A stretch of DNA of 6,718 nucleotides from Friedmanniella sp. Lineage in GTDB: Bacteria; Actinomycetota; Actinomycetes; Propionibacteriales; Propionibacteriaceae. Positions 1 to 6,718 of this stretch are shown one piece after another; the stretch's first letter is position 1; each line of letters starts with the position of its first letter. Made by a program: the position numbers and the translations under genes. The notes under the pieces were generated by a model that ran no database searches, was not told where the DNA came from, and saw only the letters and a list, made by a program, of their open reading frames with translations. The stretch covers positions 1 through 6,718 of the forward strand of contig JAOPXW010000398.1 of the NCBI GenBank assembly GCA_025964935.1. The letters run 5' to 3'.

Positions 1-1487
<1,487 letters not shown>

Positions 1488-1494
1488 GTTTCTC

Positions 1495-1500
1495 AACCTA
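1495..1500 (-). promoter_or_regulatory. Candidate -10 hexamer TAGGTT of glgE
   Basis: On the minus strand the sequence reads TAGGTT, then GAGAAAC, then the GTG start at 1487. TAGGTT fits the actinobacterial TANNNT -10 consensus. With the last T at -7, transcription would begin at about 1488, one base before the start codon or on it, giving a leaderless or nearly leaderless mRNA. No good -35 is visible; a GAC-containing GCGACG lies 18 bp upstream. The alternative reading is that GAG at 1494-1492 is a weak Shine-Dalgarno and the promoter lies further upstream. Confidence 0.45.
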
Positions 1501-1626
1501 TCGGCACGCAGCCGCACTCGTCGCGGGGTGGGTGAGCCTTCGGGCGTGGCGGGGGCTCCCGCGGCGGCGGGATGGAGATCGACAGCAGATGAGACCCAGG
1601 TCACCACGACCGCCGGGCCGGACCGC

Positions 1627-1632
1627 TAGGTT
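1627..1632 (+). promoter_or_regulatory. Candidate -10 hexamer TAGGTT of glgP
   Basis: TAGGTT is followed by exactly six bases (GTTCCG) and then the GTG start at 1639. If the last T is -7, the first base of GTG is +1, the classic geometry of leaderless actinobacterial transcripts. No convincing -35 is present. The AGG at 1628-1630 could instead serve as a weak Shine-Dalgarno 8 nt from the start. The same 7-mer, TAGGTTG, precedes glgE on the other strand, which argues for a shared function. Confidence 0.5.
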
Positions 1633-1638
1633 GTTCCG

Positions 1639-4227
1639 GTGCGCGCTATCCGTCGATTCACCGTCCGGCCCGTCCTTCCCGAGGTGTTGAAGCCCTTGGG
1701 CGACCTGGCCCGCAACCTCCGCTGGTGCTGGCACGCCGACACCCAGGAGCTCTTCCGCTCCGTGGACCCGAAGCTCTGGGACGAGGTGGGCGGGGACCCC
1801 ATGCGGCTGCTCGCCGACGTCTCCGTCGAGCGTTTCCAGAAGCTGGCGGCGGACCGTAAGTTCCTCAAGACCCTGAAGGCGGCCCAGGCCGACCTCGCCG
1901 ACTACCTCGCGGGTGACCTCTGGTATCAGGGCTACGCCGGCGAGAACCCGCAGGCCCCCAAGGGGATCGGCTACTTCTCCCCGGAGTTCGGCATCACCGA
2001 GGTGCTGCCGCAGTACTCCGGTGGGCTGGGGATCCTGGCCGGCGACCACTTGAAGGCCGCCAGCGACCTGGGCGTCCCGATCATCGGGGTCGGTCTGCTC
2101 TACCGCCAGGGCTACTTCAAGCAGTCGCTGAACGCCGCCGGCTGGCAGCAGGAGCGCTACCCGCTGATCGATCCCAACGCCCTGCCGCTGACGCTGCTGC
2201 ACGACTCCGACGGTCCGCTGCTGATCGAGGTGCCGCTGGCCGGACGGACGCTGCACGCGCAGGTCTGGCTGGCCCAGGTCGGGCGCGTCCCGCTGCTGCT
2301 GATGGACTCCGACGTCGAGCAGAACAGCGGCGCGGAGCGGGAGACGACCGACCGCCTGTACGGGGGTGGCACCGACCACCGCCTCGCCCAGGAGGTGCTG
2401 CTGGGCGTGGGCGGCGTCCGGGCCATCCGCGCCTACTGCGCGATCGCCGGCGTGCCGGCCCCCGAGGTCTTCCACACCAACGAGGGCCACGCGGGCTTCC
2501 AGGGGCTGGAGCGGATCCGGGAGTACATGGACACCGGGCTCGACTTCGACACCGCGCTGGAGGAGTGCCGGGCCGGGACCGTGTTCACCACCCACACCCC
2601 GGTCCCCGCCGGCATCGACCGCTTCCCGCGGCAGGAGGTGCAGGACCAGTTCGCCAGCTTCGGCCGGGTCCCGCTGGACCGGGTCCTGGCCCTGGGGGCC
2701 GAGGACTACGACGGCGGTGACCACGACAAGTTCAACATGGCGGTGATGGGGTTCCGGCTGGGTCAGCGGGCCAACGGCGTCTCGGTCCTGCACGGGGCCG
2801 TCTCACGGGAGATGTTCCAGGGCCTGTGGCGGGAGTTCGACACCTCCGAGGTGCCCATCACCTCGATCACCAACGGGGTGCACCACTTCACGTGGGTGCA
2901 CGACGACCTGCTGCGGCTGCTCGAGGCCCCCACCGGGGAGTCCTCCGACACCGTCATCGACGGCTACGACTGGGCCGGTCTGGACCGGGTGGACGCCAAG
3001 ACGATCTGGGAGCTCAAGCGCAGCATGCGCCAGGACCTGATCGCCATGACCCGGGGCCGGCTGGCCGAGAGCAGCGCCAACCGGGGCCTGGCCACCGACT
3101 GGGTGTCGAAGGTCCTGGACCCCGACGTGGTCACGTTCGGGTTCGCCCGCCGGGTCCCCTCGTACAAGCGACTGACCCTGATGCTGCGCGAGCCGGAGCG
3201 GCTGAAGGCCCTGCTGACCGACCCGAAGCGACCGATCCAGATCGTCATCGCCGGGAAGTCCCACCCGGCCGACGAGGGGGGCAAGGCGCTGATCCAGCAG
3301 ATGGTGCATTTCGCCGACGACCCCGAGGTGCGCGAGCGCATCGTGTTCCTGCCCGACTACGACATCGGCATGGCCAAGCCCCTGTACCCCGGCTGCGACG
3401 TGTGGATGAACAACCCGCTGCGCCCGTACGAGGCCTGCGGGACCTCCGGCATGAAGGCCGCTCTGAACGGCGCGGCCAACCTGTCCATCCGTGACGGCTG
3501 GTGGGACGAGTGGTTCGACCCGGCCTTCGGCTGGGAGATCCCCTCGGCGGAGGGAGTCGACGACCCCGACCACCGCGACGACCTCGAGGCCCGGGCGCTC
3601 TACGAGATCATCGAGAACGAGATCGTGCCGCGCTTCTACGACGTGGACCGCGACGGTCTGCCGCAGCGCTGGATCCAGATGATCCGCGAGACCATCGCCG
3701 GTCTCGCACCCAAGGTGCTGGCCTCGCGGATGGTGCGCGACTACGTCACCACCCTGTACGCCCCGTCCGCGGCCGCGACGCACGCCGTGGAGTCCTCCGC
3801 CGGAGGGGCCGAGGCTCTGGCCGGCTGGAAGGAGCGGGTCCGCGCCGCCTGGCCCCAGGTGGCGGTCGACCACGTCGAGTCCCTGGACGGGGACCAGGTG
3901 GAGGTCGGGACCAAGATCCACGTCAGCGCCCTCGTACGGCTCGGCGAGCTGGCCCCCGAGGACGTCGAGGTGCAGCTGGTCACCGGCCGGCTGGAGTCCG
4001 GGGAGGACCTGCGCGAGCCGCGGGTCAGCCCCTTCCCGGCCGGCACCCCGGTCGACGGCGGGCTGCGTCGCTACGAGGGCTGGGTCGAGGCCCGACGGGC
4101 CGGGGCCATCGGCTACACGGTCCGGGTCGTCCCGCACCACCCGCTGCTCGTGAGCCCGGCCGAGATGGGCCTGGCCACCCTGCCGGCCGACCTGCCCGCC
4201 CCGCCGTCGGCGAGCTACGTCCCCTGA
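1639..4227 (+). CDS. glgP: GlgP alpha-glucan (glycogen/maltodextrin) phosphorylase
   Basis: GlgP cleaves terminal alpha-1,4 bonds of glycogen or maltodextrin with phosphate to give glucose-1-phosphate; it is a cytoplasmic, PLP-dependent GT35 enzyme. Seen: 862 residues, close to the roughly 863 I recall for the mycobacterial enzyme, so it is complete. Residues 1-110 resemble the N-terminal DUF3417 domain of this shorter phosphorylase subfamily. The glycosyltransferase core carries QYSGGLGILAGDH (125-137), FHTNEGHAGF (278-287), FTTHTPVPAGIDRF (from 316), GFARRVPSYKR (501-511) and VIAGKSHPAD (from 536; K540 likely contacts phosphate). The PLP-binding lysine is K606 in EACGTSGMKAALNG (codon 3454-3456), followed by LSIRDGWWDEW. 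The last 130 or so residues form a C-terminal beta-rich extension ending before a TGA. The GTG start is preferred because VRAIRRFTVR aligns with the MKALRRFTVR start of mycobacterial GlgP. The gene is divergent from glgE and convergent with the hydrolase gene. All key residues are present, with no sign of frameshift. The preferred chain length of the substrate cannot be read from the sequence. Confidence 0.97.
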   Translation: MRAIRRFTVRPVLPEVLKPLGDLARNLRWCWHADTQELFRSVDPKLWDEVGGDPMRLLADVSVERFQKLAADRKFLKTLKAAQADLADYLAGDLWYQGYAGENPQAPKGIGYFSPEFGITEVLPQYSGGLGILAGDHLKAASDLGVPIIGVGLLYRQGYFKQSLNAAGWQQERYPLIDPNALPLTLLHDSDGPLLIEVPLAGRTLHAQVWLAQVGRVPLLLMDSDVEQNSGAERETTDRLYGGGTDHRLAQEVLLGVGGVRAIRAYCAIAGVPAPEVFHTNEGHAGFQGLERIREYMDTGLDFDTALEECRAGTVFTTHTPVPAGIDRFPRQEVQDQFASFGRVPLDRVLALGAEDYDGGDHDKFNMAVMGFRLGQRANGVSVLHGAVSREMFQGLWREFDTSEVPITSITNGVHHFTWVHDDLLRLLEAPTGESSDTVIDGYDWAGLDRVDAKTIWELKRSMRQDLIAMTRGRLAESSANRGLATDWVSKVLDPDVVTFGFARRVPSYKRLTLMLREPERLKALLTDPKRPIQIVIAGKSHPADEGGKALIQQMVHFADDPEVRERIVFLPDYDIGMAKPLYPGCDVWMNNPLRPYEACGTSGMKAALNGAANLSIRDGWWDEWFDPAFGWEIPSAEGVDDPDHRDDLEARALYEIIENEIVPRFYDVDRDGLPQRWIQMIRETIAGLAPKVLASRMVRDYVTTLYAPSAAATHAVESSAGGAEALAGWKERVRAAWPQVAVDHVESLDGDQVEVGTKIHVSALVRLGELAPEDVEVQLVTGRLESGEDLREPRVSPFPAGTPVDGGLRRYEGWVEARRAGAIGYTVRVVPHHPLLVSPAEMGLATLPADLPAPPSASYVP

Positions 4228-4242
4228 TCCGGTAGCCGGCCC

Positions 4243-4267
4243 CCCGCCCGCGGGGTGCGCGGGCGGG
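4243..4267. terminator. Hairpin between convergent glgP and hydrolase genes
   Basis: A perfect 10-bp inverted repeat (CCCGCCCGCG at 4243-4252 and CGCGGGCGGG at 4258-4267) flanks a 5-nt loop, GGGTG. All stem pairs are G-C. It starts 15 nt after the glgP stop and lies 34 nt past the hydrolase stop, so it could end transcription from both sides. There is no T-run on either strand, as is common for actinobacterial terminators. Confidence 0.7.
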
Positions 4268-4270
4268 ACC

Positions 4271-4307
4271 GGGTCAGCGCTGCCGGGTCAGCGCTGCCGG
4301 GTCAGCG
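4271..4307. repeat. 14-bp tandem repeat spanning the hydrolase stop codon
   Basis: GGGTCAGCGCTGCC occurs at 4271-4284 and again at 4285-4298, with the first nine bases repeated a third time at 4299-4307. On the minus strand each unit carries a TGA (4302-4304, 4288-4290, 4274-4276). The outermost TGA is the annotated stop of the hydrolase. Because 14 is not a multiple of three, the three TGAs fall in three different reading frames. Confidence 0.9.
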
Positions 4308-5273
4308 AGCCGGGGTGCTGAGCACGGCGGCCACGACCTGGTCCAGGGCGAGGTGGGCCGCGGCCTCGAAGAGCGGGATCGAGACGAACCCGTGGATCGC
4401 GTCCGGGTGCGTGCTGAGCTCCACGGGCACCCCGGCGGCCCGGAGCGCGTCGGCGTAGCGGTAGGCGTCGTCGCGGATCGGGTCCTGCCCGGCGGCCACG
4501 ACCAGGGCCGGCGGCAGGTCGCCGTGGTCGTGGTGGTGCAGCGGGCTGACCCGCGGGTCGTCGGCCCGGATGCTGTCGGGACGGTCCTGCGGCAGGTAGA
4601 GCCGGCCGTACCAGTCCAGGGTGCTGCGGCGCAGCATCGGCGCGTCCGGCAGCTCGCCCACCGAGGGGGAGGCCAGCGAGAGGTCGGTCGCCGGGTAGAG
4701 CAGGATCTGGCGCTGCAGCACGGGCCAGGTCGGGTCGCGGCGGGTCTCGTCGCGGCTGGCCAGGGCCACCAGCGCCGCCAGGTTGCCACCGGCGCTCTCG
4801 CCCATCACCGAGACCCGCGCCGGGTCGGCACCGAGCTCGTCGGCGTGGGCGATGAGCCAGCGGGTCGCCGCCCAGCTGTCCTGGAAGGGCACCGGGGCCG
4901 GGTGCTCCGGCGCCAGCCTGTAGTCCACCGAGGCGACGACCACCTGGGCCCGGCCGGCGAGATTGCCGCAGAGCCAGTCCGAGGCGGTCAGGTTGCCGAA
5001 GACGAAGCCGCCGCCGTGGAAGTTGACCACCAGCGCCCGGGGCCTCGCCGCCGGCGGTCCGGACCGGTACAGCCGGACCCGGAGGGTGGTGCCGTCGGCG
5101 GCGGGGACGCCCACGTCCTCCAGCCGTACGCCCGACACCACGGGGCCGAGCACGGTCCGGGCGGCCCAGCGCGGCAGCTCCCGCCGGGTCCGGCTCAGGT
5201 AGCGCGCCGACGGCGGGTCGGGTCGCGGCAGCCGCTGCAGGGCGGCCATCAGCCACCGGGTCCGACGGTTCAC
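4302..5273 (-). CDS. Alpha/beta hydrolase, HSL-family esterase/lipase
   Basis: This is a predicted carboxylic-ester hydrolase of the hormone-sensitive-lipase family (lipase family IV, alpha/beta hydrolase fold 3). Its substrate is unknown. Seen: 323 residues, the usual length for the family, with an oxyanion-hole HGGGFVFGN (86-94), DYRLAPEHP (117-125), nucleophile S160 in GESAGG, probable acid D264 in GQDPIRDD and H294 in IHGF. No signal peptide or membrane segment is evident, so it is probably cytoplasmic. A short His/Asp run, HHHDH (246-250), sits in the loop before the acid residue. The GTG at 5273 lies 9 nt after the glgX stop with no clear Shine-Dalgarno, which suggests co-transcription and perhaps coupled translation. 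An in-frame ATG at 5249 would remove only eight residues and is an alternative start. The family and triad are clear. A role in glycogen metabolism is suggested only by position, and it could be an unrelated detoxifying or lipid esterase. Confidence 0.93.
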   Translation of the reverse strand: MNRRTRWLMAALQRLPRPDPPSARYLSRTRRELPRWAARTVLGPVVSGVRLEDVGVPAADGTTLRVRLYRSGPPAARPRALVVNFHGGGFVFGNLTASDWLCGNLAGRAQVVVASVDYRLAPEHPAPVPFQDSWAATRWLIAHADELGADPARVSVMGESAGGNLAALVALASRDETRRDPTWPVLQRQILLYPATDLSLASPSVGELPDAPMLRRSTLDWYGRLYLPQDRPDSIRADDPRVSPLHHHDHGDLPPALVVAAGQDPIRDDAYRYADALRAAGVPVELSTHPDAIHGFVSIPLFEAAAHLALDQVVAAVLSTPAR

Positions 5274-5282
5274 GCGGCCGGG

Positions 5283-6718
5283 TCAGTCGACCTGGAGGAC
5301 CACGACCGTACGGCCGGGCAGCCGCAGGGCGGAGCCGGCCGGGATCTTGTCGACCGGCAGCTCACCCTCCTCGCCCGAGTGGGCCAGTACCGTGTAGGTG
5401 TGGGCCCACGGGCCGTCGGGCAGCAGGACCTGGACCGGGTCTGAGCCGCCGTGGAACCAGATCAGGAACGCCTCGTCCTCGGTCCGGTCGGGGTCGTCGT
5501 GGGCGAGGTACATGCCCAGCGTGCGGCGGGTCCCGTCGTGCCACTCCTCGGCCGTCATCTCGGACTCCCGGCCGCCGAACCAGGCGAGGTTGCGCCGGCC
5601 CGTCGGCCGGCCGCCGGCGTCCAGCAGCACCTCGCCGTGCCGGTAGGCCGAGCGCCGCAGCACCGGGTGCTCGGCCCGCAGGGCCAGCAGCCGCCGGGTG
5701 AGGTCGGTGAGGTCGCCCCAGCTGTCCTGGGTGTCCCAGTGCACCCAGGAGACGGGGGAGTCCTGGCAGTAGGCGTTGTTGTTGCCCTGCTGGGTCCGGC
5801 CGAGCTCGTCGCCCGCCGTCAGCATCGGGACCCCCGTGGACAGGATCAGGGTGGCCATCATGTTCTGCACCTGTCGGTGCCGCAGGGCCTTGATGGCCTC
5901 GTCGTCGGTCTCGCCCTCCACCCCGCAGTTCCAGGACCGGTTGTCATCGGTGCCGTCGCGGTTGGACTCACCGTTGGCGCCGTTGTGCTTGACGTCGTAG
6001 GTGACCAGGTCGCGCAGCGTGAACCCGTCGTGCGAGGTGACGAAGTTCACGCTGGCACTGCTGGGCCGGGCCGCGTGGCCGAAGATGTCGGGTGACCCGG
6101 CCAGCCGCTGCGCCAGCTCGGCGACGCCGTGCACGTTGCCGCGCCAGAAGTCCCGCGTGTAGTTGCGGAAACGGTCGTTCCACTCACTCCAGCGGTCGCC
6201 GAACGCGCCGACCTGGTAGCCGTACGGGCCCATGTCCCACGGCTCGGCGATGAGCTTGACCTTGCTCAGGACGGGGTCCTCGCGCATCGCGACCTTGAAC
6301 GGGTGGTTCTGGTCCACGTGATGGCTGGAGTCCCGCAGCAGGGTGGTGACCAGATCGAAGCGGAAGCCGTCGACGCCCATCTCGGTCACCCAGTAGCGCA
6401 GCGAGTCCAGGACCAGCCGCAGCACCCCCGGCTCGGAGGTGTCGACGGAGTTGCCGCAGCCGGTCACGTCGTAGTCGTTGCGCTTGTCGTCGGTCAGGCG
6501 GTAGTAGCCGAGGTGGTCCAGACCCCGGAAGGCCAGGGTCGGGCCCTCGTGGCCCCCCTCACCGGTGTGGTTGTAGACCACGTCGAGGATGACCTCGATG
6601 CCGGCCGCGTGCAGCGCCGAGACCATCTCCTTGAACTCCCGGACCTGCTGGCCCAGCGTCCCGACGGAGCCGAATGCGGAGTGCGGCGCGAAGTAGCCGA
6701 GGGTGTTGTAGCCCCAGT
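5283..6718 (-). CDS. glgX: GlgX glycogen debranching enzyme (partial, N-terminus off the window)
   Basis: GlgX hydrolyses alpha-1,6 branch points, preferring the short stubs left by phosphorylase (GH13 subfamily 11, cytoplasmic). Seen: the frame is open from the right edge, first full codon at 6716-6714, and ends at a TGA at 5283-5285, giving 477 residues. The fragment opens with [17 protein letters not shown], typical of GlgX. GH13 conserved regions follow: [14 protein letters not shown], nucleophile Asp in VDGFRFDL (codon 6354-6356), general acid Glu in KLIAEPWD (codon 6243-6245) and the third Asp in [16 protein letters not shown] (codon 6027-6029). [20 protein letters not shown] is a GlgX/isoamylase signature. 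The C-terminal beta domain is complete. Family members are about 700 residues, so roughly 230 N-terminal residues (the CBM48-like domain and the barrel start) are outside. Compared with common GlgX sequences, the loop after the nucleophile ([18 protein letters not shown]) is unusual. The gene lies upstream of the hydrolase on the same strand. The related isoamylase/TreX group is the main alternative name. Confidence 0.95.
   Translation of the reverse strand, partial: WGYNTLGYFAPHSAFGSVGTLGQQVREFKEMVSALHAAGIEVILDVVYNHTGEGGHEGPTLAFRGLDHLGYYRLTDDKRNDYDVTGCGNSVDTSEPGVLRLVLDSLRYWVTEMGVDGFRFDLVTTLLRDSSHHVDQNHPFKVAMREDPVLSKVKLIAEPWDMGPYGYQVGAFGDRWSEWNDRFRNYTRDFWRGNVHGVAELAQRLAGSPDIFGHAARPSSASVNFVTSHDGFTLRDLVTYDVKHNGANGESNRDGTDDNRSWNCGVEGETDDEAIKALRHRQVQNMMATLILSTGVPMLTAGDELGRTQQGNNNAYCQDSPVSWVHWDTQDSWGDLTDLTRRLLALRAEHPVLRRSAYRHGEVLLDAGGRPTGRRNLAWFGGRESEMTAEEWHDGTRRTLGMYLAHDDPDRTEDEAFLIWFHGGSDPVQVLLPDGPWAHTYTVLAHSGEEGELPVDKIPAGSALRLPGRTVVVLQVD

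Larger units (their letters stand above)
1488..1638. promoter_or_regulatory. Divergent glgE/glgP intergenic promoter region
   Basis: This 151-bp gap between the two GTG starts must carry both promoters, since the genes point away from each other. Each end has TAGGTTG within about a dozen bases of the start codon, as separate entries describe. No convincing -35 boxes are visible. A 6-bp inverted repeat (TCCCGC at 1557-1562, GCGGGA at 1567-1572) and a GGTC/GACC half-site pair (1599-1602 and 1608-1611) lie between the promoters, but both are too short to call operators in such GC-rich DNA. No coding frame here looks real. Confidence 0.7.

Noticed and set aside
1557..1572. Inverted repeat TCCCGC/GCGGGA as an operator or attenuator
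   Set aside because: A 6-bp GC stem with a 4-nt loop is expected by chance in this composition, and it lies upstream of both candidate promoters rather than in a leader.
2803..4140. A 445-codon open frame on the minus strand opposite glgP, and another at 1498-2793
   Set aside because: Both are antisense to a clear GT35 phosphorylase, contain Gly/Arg/Val-rich sequence with no recognisable domain, and arise because high-GC DNA has few stop codons.
4288..5256. A 322-codon minus-strand frame overlapping the hydrolase in a different phase
   Set aside because: It is Arg/Gly/Pro-rich and has no alpha/beta hydrolase motifs. Its stop comes from the 14-bp tandem repeat. The in-phase gene at 4302-5273 has the complete catalytic triad.
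4353..5444. A 363-codon plus-strand open frame across the hydrolase and the end of glgX, with a second at 5451-6095
   Set aside because: They run antisense across two well-supported genes and have no domain or plausible ribosome site.

Overview
The window is very GC-rich, with G or C at most third codon positions, GTG starts and Actinobacteria-type protein sequences, so it most likely comes from an actinomycete (Actinomycetota) chromosome. The genus cannot be named from the sequence alone. It is a central carbon-storage locus of alpha-glucan (glycogen/maltodextrin) metabolism. I see no mobile element, tRNA, rRNA or CRISPR.

Layout. Bases 1-1487 (minus strand) hold the first 495 codons of glgE, the maltosyltransferase that builds alpha-1,4-glucan from maltose-1-phosphate. 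The gene runs off the left edge. Bases 1488-1638 are a divergent promoter region. Bases 1639-4227 (plus strand) hold a complete 862-residue glgP, an alpha-glucan phosphorylase with an N-terminal DUF3417-type domain. Bases 4228-4301 are a short convergent junction with a strong hairpin and a 14-bp tandem repeat that overlaps the stop region of the next gene. Bases 4302-5273 (minus) hold a complete 323-residue alpha/beta hydrolase of the hormone-sensitive-lipase (HSL) family. Bases 5283-6718 (minus) hold the last 477 codons of glgX, a glycogen debranching enzyme that runs off the right edge. The glgX and hydrolase genes lie 9 nt apart on the same strand and probably form one transcript.

How the genes fit together. 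GlgE extends glucan from maltose-1-P. GlgX removes short branches from phosphorylase-limited glycogen, and GlgP releases glucose-1-phosphate from chain ends. The locus therefore has one synthesis arm and two breakdown arms. The divergent glgE/glgP pair matches the arrangement I recall in Mycobacterium tuberculosis (Rv1327c/Rv1328). The esterase-like hydrolase has no obvious place in this pathway and is the least explained gene.

No undescribed system is evident. The points most worth checking are the two near-identical TAGGTTG elements placed for leaderless or nearly leaderless starts of glgE and glgP, the 14-bp repeat that puts a TGA in each of the three frames behind the hydrolase, and the unexplained hydrolase itself.
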